Assembly (NCBI GenBank): GCA_023897205.1
Contig: JAHWDD010000003.1
Coordinates: 4,033,665-4,097,664, forward strand
Reading direction: 5' to 3'
Origin: Exophiala sp. HKRS030
Taxonomy: Eukaryota > Ascomycota > Eurotiomycetes > Chaetothyriales > Herpotrichiellaceae
Length of the DNA: 64,000 bases
In this document: positions 44,986 to 57,490 of the stretch, in pieces
How positions within the stretch are numbered: position 1 is the stretch's first letter
Layout of the letters: each line of letters starts with the position of its first letter
The notes under the pieces: model-generated
Told to the model about the DNA's origin: nothing
Databases searched by the model: none
Seen by the model: only the letters and a program-made list of their open reading frames with translations
Made by a program: the position numbers and the translations under genes

Positions 44986-47900
44986 ACTTATAGGCTTGAG
45001 TAAGAAGAATATGAGAATGTGAGCAGGAACAATACCGTGAAAATGTCCCAAGAGTCCAACTTAAATACCCAGGACCGGCCCAAAGAGAGGGGAAGAGATC
45101 GTCTCATATTTCAAAGATCACCCTTTATCACAACGTGGCACGGCTACCGGCATATAGCGCTGGTGCTGGTTCAGATCTTTGGACACAGGATTGGATACCG
45201 AACTCTTGTAGACATCAGTGCGGACAGAGCCAAGAGCATCTGGCAGCGAGTGCCGGCTGAAGATCATCCCACGCAAGGCTTGAACGCATCTTATAGTGGA
45301 GAGTCAGTCCAGGGATGGTACAGCACCCAGCCTGGGCACGACATTCGCCATACATAAGTGTGATTGCGAGATGATAACTTCATACACTTGAAGGATTTTA
45401 TGTGTTTGCTGTTCAGAGGCGGAAGATCCCACGATAGAAAAGTTGTTCAAAGTGAATTGACAATACTCAAATATCAAGAGTTTGGGACAAATAAAGCGTG
45501 AAACAGGGACTGTTAGCAAGAGATTCAGATTCTATTGCCTGTTCGTCCATGTCGTGCTTCGAGAGCTTCTCGGTGATTGGCGCTCAGGCCTAATCCGTCG
45601 AAGCTATTGACTCGAAATCGGCCGAGCAATAGTTCCAGGACTCTGAAGAATCTTTGATGTTACTAAATCCGAGTTATCCATGGAGATACGTCTCGTCCCC
45701 AGAATAACAGGAATGAGAAATCCATCAGCGCTCACATAGCATCCTATGAGGAAGCGAATCAGGCTTCGATTGCTCAGAGGCGAAGCATGGCTATGCATGT
45801 GCAAACCTTGTTGGCTCGTGAATGTTTCCAAGACGCGAGAACACCTAAGAAGCACGTCATGCATGGCTCGGATGAATGCAGATGCAAGTGTGTAGCAGCC
45901 ACGATAGCAAGACAGAGCCATTTGCAGAGCCATGTCGGTTATAGGAATGTCTTCTTTCCCTATATATATAGGTGAACTTCCGCGAAAAAGAGATGATAAG
46001 CCTCGAAGTGTGTAGCGAAGAATGAGGTTGATGTCGTTCGAATCAGAGTAGACAAGCCTCGAAATTGCGTCTATGCCTATTCGAGAAATCTTGGCAAAGT
46101 TATTGGACCTGTGATTTGGGGTCATGGCAGACAACCAAGCATCGCGATCGGAGTGTTGACTCGAGTCAGTGCAGTCTCGCAGTATACTTTGGTCCAGAGA
46201 CTGGTAAAGGCGTCTCTTGATCGGAGTCTAACTGACTTCTATCATAGCTCCATCTCACGTCGTGGAATCAAAGCGGCAGGATGGCTTTTTTCTGGAACAC
46301 TTTCCATCCTGTTTACGAGGACTAATGTCACGCATGCGAGACTGAGCATTGCATTTGACGTCGTCACAAACACCTTCGAAACAAGGTTTCAGGCTCAGAC
46401 GATGATGCAAGGAGGAGTACCTTCGCATGAATTGTATCGATATGAGAATGAATCGTTCTTGTGATGCTCTGCGGGATCATGTGGATCAACAGGGCCAGAA
46501 GATGCCCCTCCTACTATATACCGGATTGTACGGTTGTGGGCGGGTTGTATGGACCTGCACTAAGCGCTGAACAGCCGTAGCAGTTGCTGAACGACTTCCA
46601 CCGGCATGAACTAGTAGAGATAGTATGGAAGATTGGTGTGGAAGTAGTTAGTGGTGAGTACGGACACGAAGACGAAGTCTCAGATGGTCATATCCCTCGC
46701 GCCAGGCCAAGTATATTCATGATGGGATTGAACACCCACTTACTTGACAGATGCACTGGTAGAAAACAGGTTTGGAAGGGATAACGACCGCAAGGGATAG
46801 GAGGAGCCGAGAAGGGCTAGAGAAGGGACGGAGTGAGCTCTGGGTGACAAGTTTTAGACATGATCCAAGTCATGGCCATCGGCCTTGACCTTAGACGGAA
46901 GGTTCGATAATATCGATGCTTTCGAAACTTATCGCGTGCCCAAGATAGTATGGACAGCACATGTCTGCTCATGTACCACTCGAGTGGGCCCTTGCCGAAG
47001 TCCAAAGATGGAAATTCACCACTTGTATAAAGTCAAGAAGCCTTAGGCTATACACAGGCGATGTTGAATCGAGCTAGCGTTCTGTCCATATCTGTCTTAT
47101 CGTGAGAAAGCAGCTGTGGAGTACTTACACAGACACCAGAGTACAGTAGTCCGGATATTTTCCGGACTAGGGACCTGTCTAGAGTTCTATGCAAGGAGCA
47201 GGACTCACTAGTTAGACTGAAGAAAAAGGTTGAAGAGGCAGCAGACAAGTCGGGATTCAGGGGGCCACATCGTCGAACCTTGAACCATGCTCCATGATTG
47301 CGACTGGAAGCATTGTTGAACATCGCAGAGGAGATAGCAATGACAAGGACATGTTCCTTTATGGTTGACTTGCCAGGAGATGACAACGGCCATGCATGAT
47401 CAAGTTCGCAAGCGTGTAGGGGACGCACTCGCACCACCACACCGGCGTTGATGAGCATCTCGCTGTGATGGGTGAGTCCAGACACTTCTTGGTGGGGTGT
47501 GACTTTGGGTCCCACGGGACCAGGTAACATGGCGACTTTGATCGCATGTTCGAGGCCTGTCAGTTGTGGGTTTGTCGATTAGTGGGAGCGCAACTAGCTG
47601 TATGAAGGACGAAGTAGACGCCCGGGGTTGCAAGCATCATGCTATGGTCAAGAGACCAGGACTTTGAGATCGTGTGCAATCGTTTCTAAAAGGGAAGTGA
47701 TGACAACAAGGTCGCTGTAGCTATTGGTGGGTTGATGTCCGATGATAACCAGAGGTGGTGCGGCGGGGGGTGAGGAGCGATGAAAGGATAACAGAGTTAC
47801 AATGGCAAGGCTTGGCACATCGACAGAGATGGAGATTGTCATGGAAGAATTCCAAAGTCAAACTTGAGATCAGGATTGGGAATGATCAGACAACACTGAC

Positions 47901-50440
47901 TAACTCTATAGGTAGGTAGTTAATTAGCATTAGTCCTAACAGGAACCGTGAAGCGATGCAGTCTGGAGGCACTGGTTGCCTGGGTATGTATCCGTAGGTA
48001 CTAATTGCATAGGTAATCAGGTAGATACTACTGTAAGAAGGTAGGGAGGCGTGGGAGGTTTGTAGCCCCTCGGCCTTGGGTTACAGGCAATAGATGGGGA
48101 GGCTTTGGGAAACACCTGAGAGGCTGAGAGGCTGAGAGGAGGGGCGGGGCAGGGATCTTTGGATCTGGTAATTTGGAAATAGCCAATTTACTGTACGGGG
48201 GTCCGAATTATTTAGTTAGTCGGCTGGGAAGTCGTAACTAGCTAACTAGGTACAGTACCTCCTTCGTACCCCAGCGTGCTCAGATATGTATCTAATTTGG
48301 TAATAGATGAGGTTGACTCCTAGGCCTTACTAGGCCCCTCTTAGGCACCTACTAGGTAGAGGATAGTTGTAGACCCGGAACAACGACTACCCACTAGACA
48401 AACACGACAGGTGGTGGTCGTTGTCTCTGGCGCGGGGGACTCCGCAGGCAAACCTGGCAGCGACCACTGGTGCCCCAGTGGTGCCGCCAGTGGCCCCCTG
48501 ACCTCGGAAGTTAGTTAGCAACCTATTAGCAATGAGATTCGAGTCGGGTTGGTCGTTCGGGTATTGGAGGTTAAAGCTGCAAAGCATATTTCATGATGCA
48601 ACCTCGAATCTACGCGTGGAGAGACAATTCGCATGAGTGGCACAGCGCCTGCTCATTGCTCAAGAAGTGCCTAGAGGTGCCTAGGTAGTTACAAATAGGT
48701 ACTTTAGTAGGTACATACTCGGAGGCTGCCGATCGCATAGTGGGTGGCTACTGCCCACTGGCCATGGCCACTTCTGCCCCTTCCCTTGGAGAGACTTCCA
48801 CCTGGCGTACCGGGCCACCGTGGCCACCTAGGCTCTGGGCATCCAGATAACTACTCCGTATACTTTACGAGGCACTAGGTACTCACGATAGTGTATGTCT
48901 TGATGGATATGTGATTGATCTATGATGATCCTAGTATCTCGCATAGAGGAAGCTTGGCCATTTGAAGATAGCAGATACAAACCCGTACTATAGGCCCGTG
49001 AGTGACGCGAGTATCCTAAGTAGTTGGTTGGTTGGTTAGACTACCTAACAAGTACCTACGCGTACCGAGGTGGTAGTTACCCAGCGTTGGTGTCAATGGT
49101 GTCGTGTGAGCTCAATGATTTATCAACTTGCCCTGGGCATTCCGAAAGCCTCGGCGGGTTCGTACGTACCTAGTGCCCAGTGGCCCGTGCCCAGTCATGT
49201 CGTTGGAATTCCAGAAGACTTTAGGCGTTGGGCTTAACTAGCTCAAGGATTTACACAAGCGTGACAAGCTACCCAATAATGCTTCCATTGAGTCTTCCAC
49301 GGCATCACCGCCCGTAACGTCGCCTTCAAAACAGGCTTGCCCGTGCTTGGCAGCGGCGATAGCGTCCTTGGCACACAGGCGATCGACACAAGTGGACACA
49401 AGCGGACACAAACTGACACCCATGGGCACCAATGGGCACCACCAAGTGATAGAGATTGTCACGCTTGTCTCTGTGAAACTCTGGCAGACATACTCCGTAG
49501 ATCTCACTTGTCCTTCCCAGGATCTTTTGCGAGAACAGCATTTCGGAGAACGCCATACGAGGTTTCATTCAATTCTGATCGAGATGGCAACCTTCATCAC
49601 TACTCGCCCGAGACGATCGCTGCCGCTGTGCTCTCATGACAATCAATCGCAATTACCAGGGCCTTGCTGCCTCCAATGCCTCCTCAGTCTGTCGTCTTTT
49701 GTGCGATCATGGCTGGTTGCGACCCAGTAAGACCCCCGCTGGTTGATAACCCAGGTGTTGCGCCATCCGACGCATGTCCACATTGCTCCATACACAAGCC
49801 TTTCAGTGAAGGGTGCCAGGGTCAAGATTAACTGGACTGGCTGGTTCAAGCATCTACAGAGTACAAGGGTGACCAGTGGTGAGTGCCTTCCCCCCTCCAT
49901 GCGTCTGCTCTCTAGCGGAGGTGGAAATACCAGTAGAAGCAAGCCAGAGGTTGAAAGCTTGTCCACTCAACTGTGACCACAAGTCTCGCCACCGGACCAG
50001 TGCGAAGGCTGATCTGGCGCCACCGATCTCACCTGTGAAGCAAAGCTTCTGGACCGTGGCGGGACCAATGCCGCCAAGACTTATGGATACATCGTCACTG
50101 CGACGCTCTTTCCTTCAATTGATAACGAAATCCAACGCTACCTTCCTCTTTGGTATGATTGCTCCGTTGATAGTCACTGGCCACTTGCCTCGAGGCTTGC
50201 AACACGTCGGTTGTCGGATATCGCAATGTGAACTCTACCAAGTGGAAAGAGCGTCCCACGTCCCACGTCCATGTCCCATGTGCAGCTGCTCGGTCCATGG
50301 ATCATGTTCATGGATCATGGTCCTATGGTGAAATTTTGAAATATATCCTGCTGCCATCCTCGCTCCATTCTCAATCCTCTTCTTTCTGAACTTACATCTC
50401 CATCTGCAACCTTCAAGCATCTTTGCCAACGACCCTCAAG
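44986..50440. other. 5.4-kb gene-poor region
   Basis: No convincing gene apart from an orphan frame at 45604-46134. Between about 47.9 and 49.2 kb the sequence is rich in TAGGTA/TACCTA-type words and simple direct repeats such as GGTTGGTTGG. The last few hundred bases before 50441 are pyrimidine-rich and should be the promoter and leader of the peptide transporter gene. No transposase, reverse transcriptase or RNA gene was seen. Confidence 0.5.
45604..46134 (-). CDS. Orphan open frame, possible exon of an unrecognised gene
   Basis: The frame is 176 codons from an ATG-like start and stays open upstream to about 46230, where a GTTAG acceptor-like site occurs. The translation has a natural-looking mix (DINLILRYTLRGLSSLF, then MALQMALSCYRGCYTLAS) and resembles the helical C-terminal region of fungal Zn2Cys6 regulators only in general character. 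No zinc cluster was found upstream. It lies next to an MFS permease gene, where a regulator would not be surprising. This may be a chance frame or a decayed gene. Confidence 0.22.
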   Translation of the reverse strand: MSAMTPNHRSNNFAKISRIGIDAISRLVYSDSNDINLILRYTLRGLSSLFRGSSPIYIGKEDIPITDMALQMALSCYRGCYTLASAFIRAMHDVLLRCSRVLETFTSQQGLHMHSHASPLSNRSLIRFLIGCYVSADGFLIPVILGTRRISMDNSDLVTSKILQSPGTIARPISSQ

Positions 50441-52358
50441 ATGTCTGCCATCGCTAGCAACGAAGCTCCCATCATCGCTCAGGCCGCCGTGCCCGCAGCG
50501 CCTCTTGCTGGTACCGTCACTGAGAAGCGTCTTGGTCACGGCTCCATCTCAGGTGCTGTCCAAGAGAGACCGGCCTCCTTCGACGAGGACGATGAGGTTA
50601 CCGAAGAGGAACTACACACCTTGCGTCGTGTTTCCGGCAAAATCCCATGGCCAGCCTTCACTGTCGCCTTCGTCGAACTCTGCGAGCGTTTCTCCTACTA
50701 CGGCACAACCGTTGTTTGTAAGTCTACTGCGCAAGAGACACCTCACCTGCTCATTCCACTAACAATTGCCAGTCGTCAACTTCATCCAACAACCTCTCCC
50801 GGAAGGCTCATCCACTGGTGCTGGCTTTGATGGCCAGTCTGGTGCTCTGGGAATGGGACAGCGCGCCTCCACTGGTCTCGTCACTTTCAATCAATTCTGG
50901 GCCTATGTCATGCCTCTTCTCGGTGCCTACATGGCTGATGCTCACTGGGGTCGATACAAAACAATTCACGTTGCCATTGTTTGTGCCCTTGTCGGACACG
51001 TTATCCTGACTGCCTCAGCTGCCCCCAGCGTCATCAAACATGGCCCATCCGCTCTAGCAGCGTTCACCATCGGTCTGATCATCCTCGGTCTTGGTACTGG
51101 TGGTTTCAAATCCAACATCTCTCCACTTCTCGCAGAGCAACAGACCGAGACTAAGAAGAGAATCTCAGTCCTTCCCTCGGGCGAACGAGTCATTGTTGAT
51201 CCCACCGTCACTACCTCGAGAATCTTCCTCTACTTTTATCTCTGCATCAACGTCGGTTCTCTCGTTGGACAAATCGGAATGGTGTACGCGGAGAAATACG
51301 TCGGTTTCTGGCTTGCATACATGCTGCCCACCGTCCTTTTCTTGCTTGCCCCAGTCGTTCTGGCCATCTGTCGCAAACACTATGTCCTCACTCCTCCGAC
51401 CGGCTCAGTCTTCGCCAAGTTCTGGCAACTTTGGGGCTATGCTTCAAAGGGTCACTGGCATTTGAACCCCGTCGCCACATACAAGAGCATGTCTGCTCCT
51501 GGATTCTGGGAACGAGTCAAGCCGTCCAATATCCCTGCTGCAGAGCGACCCTCCTGGATGACATTCGATGATGCCTGGGTGGACGAGGTCCGTCGTGGAC
51601 TGAAAGCCTGCTCCGTATTCTTGTATCTACCTCTTTACTGGCTGGCATACGGACAAATGACTGGAAACTTGACCTCGCAAGCGGCTGTCATGGAGCTCAA
51701 TGGTGTTCCCAACGACATCATCCAGAACCTCAACCCCATTTCCATCATTATCTTCATTCCCTTCATGGATTTCGTTGTCTACCCAGGACTTCGCAAAGCT
51801 CGCATCAACTTTACCCCCATCAAGCGTATCTTTGCTGGCTTCATCCTCGCTTCACTGGCTATGGTTGCTGCTTGCGTCACTCAAGTTTACATCTACCGCC
51901 TCTCCCCTTGCGGACACAACGCCTCTGACCCTGATTGTTCTGGACCAGCTCCCATCAACGTATGGGTCCAGACTGTTCCATACGTGCTAATTGGTTTCTC
52001 CGAGATTATGGCATCCATCACGTCGCTCGAGTACGCTTTCACCAAGGCTCCTTACAACATGCGATCCTTCGTCATGGCCATCAACTTGTTGATGAACGCC
52101 TTCAGCAGTGCTATCGCACAGGGTCTGGTTGCACTTTCGGCTGATCCATTGCTTGTCTGGAACTACGGTGTTGTCGCTGTACTTTCTGGTATCGGTGGCA
52201 TTGCTTTCTGGTTCAACTTCCGCAAACTCGACGCTGAGGAGGATAGACTCAACATGCTACAAGCTTCCGCTTACACTGGCAAGCGTGGCAGCGTTAGTGG
52301 TCCATCAGTCAACGATGAGTACCGTGAGAAGGATGCTCCTACGACCACCGCCGTCTAA
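50441..52358 (+). CDS. PTR2: Peptide transporter of the POT/PTR family
   Basis: Proton-coupled di-/tripeptide importer of the plasma membrane. Exons 50441-50717 and 50773-52358 are joined by a 55-nt intron (GTAAGT...TGCCAG), giving 620 aa, close to yeast Ptr2 (601 aa). The cytosolic acidic N-terminus leads to FVELCERFSYYG, the family's ExxERFxYYG motif. TFNQFWAYVMPLLGAYMADAHWGRYKTI is PTR2 signature 1-like, and FLYFYLCINVGSLVGQ is signature 2. About 12 hydrophobic segments follow (for example NVWVQTVPYVLIGFSEI and TSLEYAFTKAPYNMRSFVMA near the end). The chosen ATG is the first in frame after a stop-bearing pyrimidine-rich leader (TCAAGATGT). No frame break is seen. Confidence 0.94.
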
Positions 52359-54439
52359 GCGCCGCGATCTCGATACAAGGAATACGAAGTGGAATGTGAT
52401 AAATGCGATGTGATGTTAGCAACGTGATCTGCTAGTACAGGAGTCGTGACAATTCTTGATGAGATTGTTGATACCCAATGCCACACCCAGTTTACAGAGA
52501 TCTATGCAGTTCGCTTATACCCAGTTCCATAGCCTGCATACAGTCCAATTATTAAAAGTTATATCAAACATGATTCTTGCCCTTGTTTCACATTCAGCGT
52601 AATATCACCCTTTAGTGGCGTACAGACTAGTCCCAAACTATTAAAATCAGATGGCTTGTATAGCACCAACGTGTAGATCATGGGTCAGGTCTCACAACTA
52701 TCAAGCCTTCGTAGCCAGGGGAAAGCCGAGACCATATTCTAGATAGAACATTCGCCACCGTTGCATGTTGCCTTCTCAATTCGCGCTCGGCACGTGTCAT
52801 TCATGTCCCACGCCATTCCCACACCATCAAGCTGGCCATCATCATCGCACATAACGCACAACCAGTAGGTGGGTACTAGATATTCTCCTCACTGCGATGC
52901 CACCGCCCGATAGTCATCTACGCATATGTATATATGTATTTATATATATATATGTACCTTGCTCTCAGCCAGCCAGCTAGCCAATTACTGACTGACCTAC
53001 ACCAATGACACCACACCACCACCGACTACCAACCACAAACAACAACCACATCACATCACATCATCATCATCATCAGCAGCAGCAGCAGCAGCATCTGCAG
53101 CATCTGCATCATCATCACGGGCATCACCAGCGCAAACCAAGACCAGTCAAAGTCCAGAGTGTCAAAAGCCTGCCCGCAGCGCCCTAAGGTGAGAACAACG
53201 GGCACTTACCGACTCAATCTTTGCGCGTATTCAGAACAGAAGTGAGAACACCACGCAATGGACGGCGAGACGGGAAGCGGACGGCGCAAGAGAGGTAAAG
53301 GGATTTCAATTATAGCATTCAGCCAGCATATTCTGCGGACTAAGTGACAGTCTAGTACGGTGTGGTGTGGTGTGATTTGGTGTTGAGTTGAAATCCAGGT
53401 GTTGCGAACGTCGACGATGCCGGTGACCACGCGCGGCATGTGCGCATGTGGCAGTTGCCATGATCGTGGATTGCTTGGGTCTTTGAGGATCTTGTTGGTT
53501 AGTTGATTAGTTAGTTAGTTAGTCAGTCAGTCAATTAGCCTCATCACGTAGATTTTGCATGGATGTGCATCTGTCGTATGAGTCCGCTACGGACTGGCTG
53601 AGATATGATGGGGAAGAAGGGGGGAATGCTGTTCGGAAGAGTACAGAGAGCTTCAAGGGTGGCATTTGTGAGGGCGGGGAAAGGGGGGGGGAGTTATGGC
53701 CTTTGTGGGGATGGGTTGGCGCTTTGGTCCTGGGGGATGGGACGCTCGGCTGATAGGCTTTGGGAGATCAAGGATGATGGAGAGAAGCGAAAGAAGGAGG
53801 AGATGCTCGGCGAGGTTGAGGTTGAGGCATTGAGACCACTGGAGGGATCGAAACGTTGGTCGAGGTTCAATATGTCTGTGAGGCTAATTGGAATCGTGTA
53901 TCATCACACTGTAGAGTAAAGGCATAATCAGCAGTATTTGTACAGTCATGGCGACTCCTATCCTGAGGTGAGCTGCAATCGTGGCTGGGCCATCTGTGTG
54001 CAGACAAAGTCTGGACTGCGAGTAGCTGTATCAGTCGTGGAAGCCTCAATCGACTCGGCTTGGCTGGCAGCCACTCAAGAAATGATAATACAGCTCAAGA
54101 TATGCCTCGACAGGAGAGCTCAACTATCCCGTCGATTCCTCGGTACCGCAGAATCTTCTGTTCTCAAACCGTGAAGAGCGTTCAAAAAGGTGGCTCCAAA
54201 CAGAAGCACACCATCCCAAGAAGCAATCCATTCGTCTTCCCCGTCCCTGTCTTCTGGAAAGATCGCAATTGAAAGCAGAATTCCAGCAGCTCCGCCAGTA
54301 ACTCCTTCGTGTCCCTGTTTTATTGCCCCTATGCCCGAATGCGTAAACTCATACCAACGTAGTGCTTTCCCACCTAGACTATCATCTCATAAAGCTTCCC
54401 GAAGCTTTGCAGTGCATCGTCCGTCATCATCCAATGTTT
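52359..54439. other. Intergenic between convergent genes, with simple repeats
   Basis: About 2.1 kb between PTR2 (plus) and CDK1 (minus), so only 3' ends are expected. It contains an alternating TA tract (about 52925-52955), a CAT/CAG tract (53057-53118) and tandem TTAG/TCAG tetramers (about 53503-53536). Open frames are low complexity. No gene recognised. Confidence 0.5.
53057..53118. repeat. Trinucleotide tract (CAT)n(CAG)n with imperfect CATCTGCAG continuation
   Basis: Runs of CAT and then six CAG triplets, followed by imperfect CATCTG/CATCAT units. It lies in non-coding DNA between convergent genes. Such tracts are unstable and may be useful as strain markers. Confidence 0.85.
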
Positions 54440-55592
54440 TCAATGATAGCCGTTTATTCTTGGAGGTCCATTTGTTCTTTGTGAGTAGGCGGCTGAGCCC
54501 GCGGCGAAGTAAGGATGATTACACGCAGCTTTGGCGGAGATTCGATGGGCTGGGTCGTATTCTAGCATGGCGTCTAGTAAGTCTAGACCAGCTTGCTCGA
54601 GATTTGGGACGAATTTGCTGGTTGGTTCACGCCGCCATTTAGGGAATGAAGTCTTGAAGTCGGGGAATGATGTTACTCCAGGCCATGTATTCTCGTCCGG
54701 TGTACCGAGCAGCCTGAAAGGCGATTAGCAAATTTTATGCAAAGTCTGAAGTTGACGACTAACTTGAAAATCTTGAAGATTTCATCAATCTCTGAATCAC
54801 CGGGAAAGAGAGGCTTTCGTGTGCACATCTCTGCGAAAATAGCACCAACGGACCACATATCAACACCTGTTGAGTATTGTCGACCCCCCAGGAGAATCTC
54901 TGGAGCTCGATACCAGAGAGTGACGACCTACGCATGATGTTAGCAACAGAGTAGAATGACGAGAATGCAGAAGGAATACCTCGTGGGTGTAAGTTCGTAG
55001 TGGAACACCAAAAGCCCGAGCCAAACCAAAATCAGCCAGTTTGAGGTTGCCTTCCCTATCGATCAACAAATTCTGTGGCTTCAGATCTCTGTGCAATACT
55101 CGGTGGCTGTGACAGTAGCGAACACCCTCAACCAATTGAGCCATGAACTTCTTTACCATGTCCTTGCCCAGACCCAATCTCTGCATATCTAACGTTGAGC
55201 CTTCTGGCAGAGCCTTGCCACGGCCACCGTCGACAACTGGCAAAGCCTCCATATACTTTTTGAGATCACAATCGAGGAACTCGAAGACAAGGTATAGTTT
55301 GTGACCATCGGCGTGGACGATGTTGAAGAGTCGTACGATGTTTGGGTCATTCATCTCTTTCAGAAGAGAAATCTCACGGATGGCAGTGCTAGGGACACCT
55401 TCGTCTTCGGCTTCGAGGCGGATTTTCTTCAAGGCGACAATTCGACCCCCATTGCTGAGGTCTCGAGCTTTGTAAACGACACCGTATGTTCCTGCAACAA
55501 GACTTAGAACGCTTTTTTGGCATGACCACCAGGAGTGATGTTGGTCGGTCTATACCTTCTCCAATCTTCTCAATCTTCTGGTAATTTTCCAT
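54440..55592 (-). CDS. CDC28: Cyclin-dependent kinase 1 (Cdc28/Cdc2/NimX)
   Basis: Master cell-cycle serine/threonine kinase, partnered by cyclins. Exons on the minus strand: 55556-55592, 54980-55491, 54764-54927 and 54440-54713; introns 64, 52 and 50 nt; 328 aa, slightly longer than yeast Cdc28 (298 aa) owing mainly to an insert after the hinge (about residues 98-115) and a C-terminal tail. The ATP loop is [11 protein letters not shown] with inhibitory Thr14/Tyr15. Lys34 lies in VALKKI and the PSTAIRE cyclin-binding helix is at 46-52. [10 protein letters not shown] is the catalytic loop, [11 protein letters not shown] the DFG segment and [16 protein letters not shown] the T-loop. The insert [14 protein letters not shown] is a feature I associate with filamentous-fungal CDK1. 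All introns are in phase and no frame break is seen. Confidence 0.96.
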
Positions 55593-56245
55593 TGTGAGTT
55601 CACGCAGGGGCTCAAAATACCATGGAAATGCAGTGCTGGTATGCGGACAGATGATTCGAGGCCGGACGAGGTCGAGGGGAGATGCGAAATTGGAAGCTGG
55701 TGTCAGGGGATTGCCTTTAGGGGGAGTATGGTGTTGGGTAAGCGGTTCAAGAGGCTCTAAATCGTCGACAGGAATGGAACGAGGTTCGAGTCTCTCTTTG
55801 GTCAGTGCAGTGTGGTCGTTAGTGGTAATCTGTTCGTGGTCTGTTGTCTAGCCTTGGAATCGCTACAGCGGTGTTCACCCATGGAAGTCTGTGTTTACAT
55901 TTGGGGTGATTTGTTTGCCCGAAATGAACGCGTCTAACTGGCGGAAAAGTGGAGCGGAAGATGTGTTTTTCCAGTTCCGGATTTCAATGCCCCTCAGCCC
56001 TCCACAAAATACCACTTCATGCTGTATGGATATCTGTAGTTTTTTAACTGACTCATACCAGTGCCTGAGGTCTCTACTCAACCACACCCACATAGTCTGC
56101 AACGGATGAATTTGTTCATACAAAGATAAGGTGGCTTCTCTGATAATTACAACTTCATTTTCCCACATACACCGTCCGTAGTTAACATCCTTGGAATTCC
56201 AGATCTCACGAACGTGCTACCTGAAGAGAAACAACGGCTGCAGTC
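55593..56245. promoter_or_regulatory. Divergent promoter region between CDK1 and tyrosyl-tRNA synthetase
   Basis: About 650 bases separate the two divergent start codons and should hold both promoters and leaders. A T-arm-like word at about 55790 does not form a tRNA. No defined factor site was assigned. Confidence 0.5.
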
Positions 56246-57490
56246 ATGGCTCAACGAGAACTCGCGCCGCAAGAGAAGCTTGCGCTGATCAAAGATCAAT
56301 TACAAGAAGTCCTGCATGAAGACATACTCGAGAAAATCATCCTCAAAGAGCAGAGACCATTGGTCATATACTGGGGTACAGCCACTACTGGAAGACCTCA
56401 CTGCGGTTATTTCGTACCCATGATGAAGATTGCGCACTTCTTAAGAGCTGGTTGCAGGGTCAAGATCTTACTTGCGGATATTCATGGCTTTCTGGACAAC
56501 CTCAAGGCCCCTATCGAGTTGGTCAAGTTCCGCGCCGAATACTACAAGTTCATTATCCAGTCTTTACTCAAAGCTGTCGGTGTTAGTCTGGAGAAACTCG
56601 AATTTGTCCTCGGGTCTTCCTACCAATTGAGCGCAGATTACACAATGGATCTCTTCAGGCTCAGCAGTGTGGTCACTGAGCATGACGCGAAAAAGGCCGG
56701 TGCCGAAGTGGTCAAGCAAGTTGACAATGCCACACTCTCCGGACTGATATATCCCTTGATGCAGGCTTTGGACGAACAGCATCTCGGTGTTGACGCTCAA
56801 TTTGGTGGTGTCGATCAACGCAAAATATTTGCTCTAGCCCAAGAAACTCTGCCGAAAGTTGGATACAAAGAACGAGCTCACCTTATGAATGCCATGGTAC
56901 CTGGTCTTGCTGGAGGCAAAATGTCTGCATCAGACCCCGACTCGAAGATTGATATCCTCGATACTGCAGATGCTGTAAGGAAGAAGCTTCGCAAAGCATA
57001 TGCCGCAGCTGGAGAGATCGAAGGCAACGGAATCATCTCATTTGTGGAGTACGTCTTGCTTCCTATAAGCAGCCTCCGGGATCCAGATGGAAAGGGAACA
57101 TTCACCTGCAACAGAAGAGAAGGTGAAGGAGAGCCTCTGGTCTACCATGATATTGAAAGCTTGAAAGCAGACTACCGCAGTGACAAGTTGACACCTCAGC
57201 TACTGAAAGCTGGCGCCGCGGATGCGTTGGTGGAATTATTGGCACCAATCCAACAAGAATTCCAGTCGTCAACTGAATGGCAGGAGATTGAGAAGAAAGC
57301 ATACCCACCGGCCGAACCTGCGAAGAAGAAGAAGCAACCAAAAGACAAAGGCTCGCGATATCCCGGTGCAGGTAGTCTCAAGACAAATGCAGATGGCTCC
57401 ATTCAAGGCGCCGGAAAGGAATCACTTGAAGTCGGCAAGTCGGCAGACGAAGCGCTTTCTAAGTTGGATCTCAACAATGCGACATCATGA
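56246..57490 (+). CDS. TYS1: Tyrosyl-tRNA synthetase, cytosolic
   Basis: Class I aminoacyl-tRNA synthetase charging tRNA-Tyr. Single exon, 414 aa, close to yeast Tys1 (394 aa). The Rossmann-fold entry YWGTATTGRPHCGYF contains the HIGH-equivalent PHCGY at 51-55. KMSAS at about 225-229 is the KMSKS loop, with GVDQRKIFALAQE and MVPGLAGG just before it. The C-terminal extension is Lys-rich (EPAKKKKQPKDKGSRYPG), as in fungal enzymes, and carries no targeting peptide, so the cytosolic form is meant. The ATG at 56246 follows an in-frame stop-bearing leader. No intron is needed. Confidence 0.96.
   Translation: MAQRELAPQEKLALIKDQLQEVLHEDILEKIILKEQRPLVIYWGTATTGRPHCGYFVPMMKIAHFLRAGCRVKILLADIHGFLDNLKAPIELVKFRAEYYKFIIQSLLKAVGVSLEKLEFVLGSSYQLSADYTMDLFRLSSVVTEHDAKKAGAEVVKQVDNATLSGLIYPLMQALDEQHLGVDAQFGGVDQRKIFALAQETLPKVGYKERAHLMNAMVPGLAGGKMSASDPDSKIDILDTADAVRKKLRKAYAAAGEIEGNGIISFVEYVLLPISSLRDPDGKGTFTCNRREGEGEPLVYHDIESLKADYRSDKLTPQLLKAGAADALVELLAPIQQEFQSSTEWQEIEKKAYPPAEPAKKKKQPKDKGSRYPGAGSLKTNADGSIQGAGKESLEVGKSADEALSKLDLNNATS

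Noticed and set aside
55741..55810. tRNA-like T-arm (GAGGTTCGAGTCTC) and D-loop-like words
   Set aside because: The T stem has a mismatch and no matching 5' acceptor strand exists upstream.
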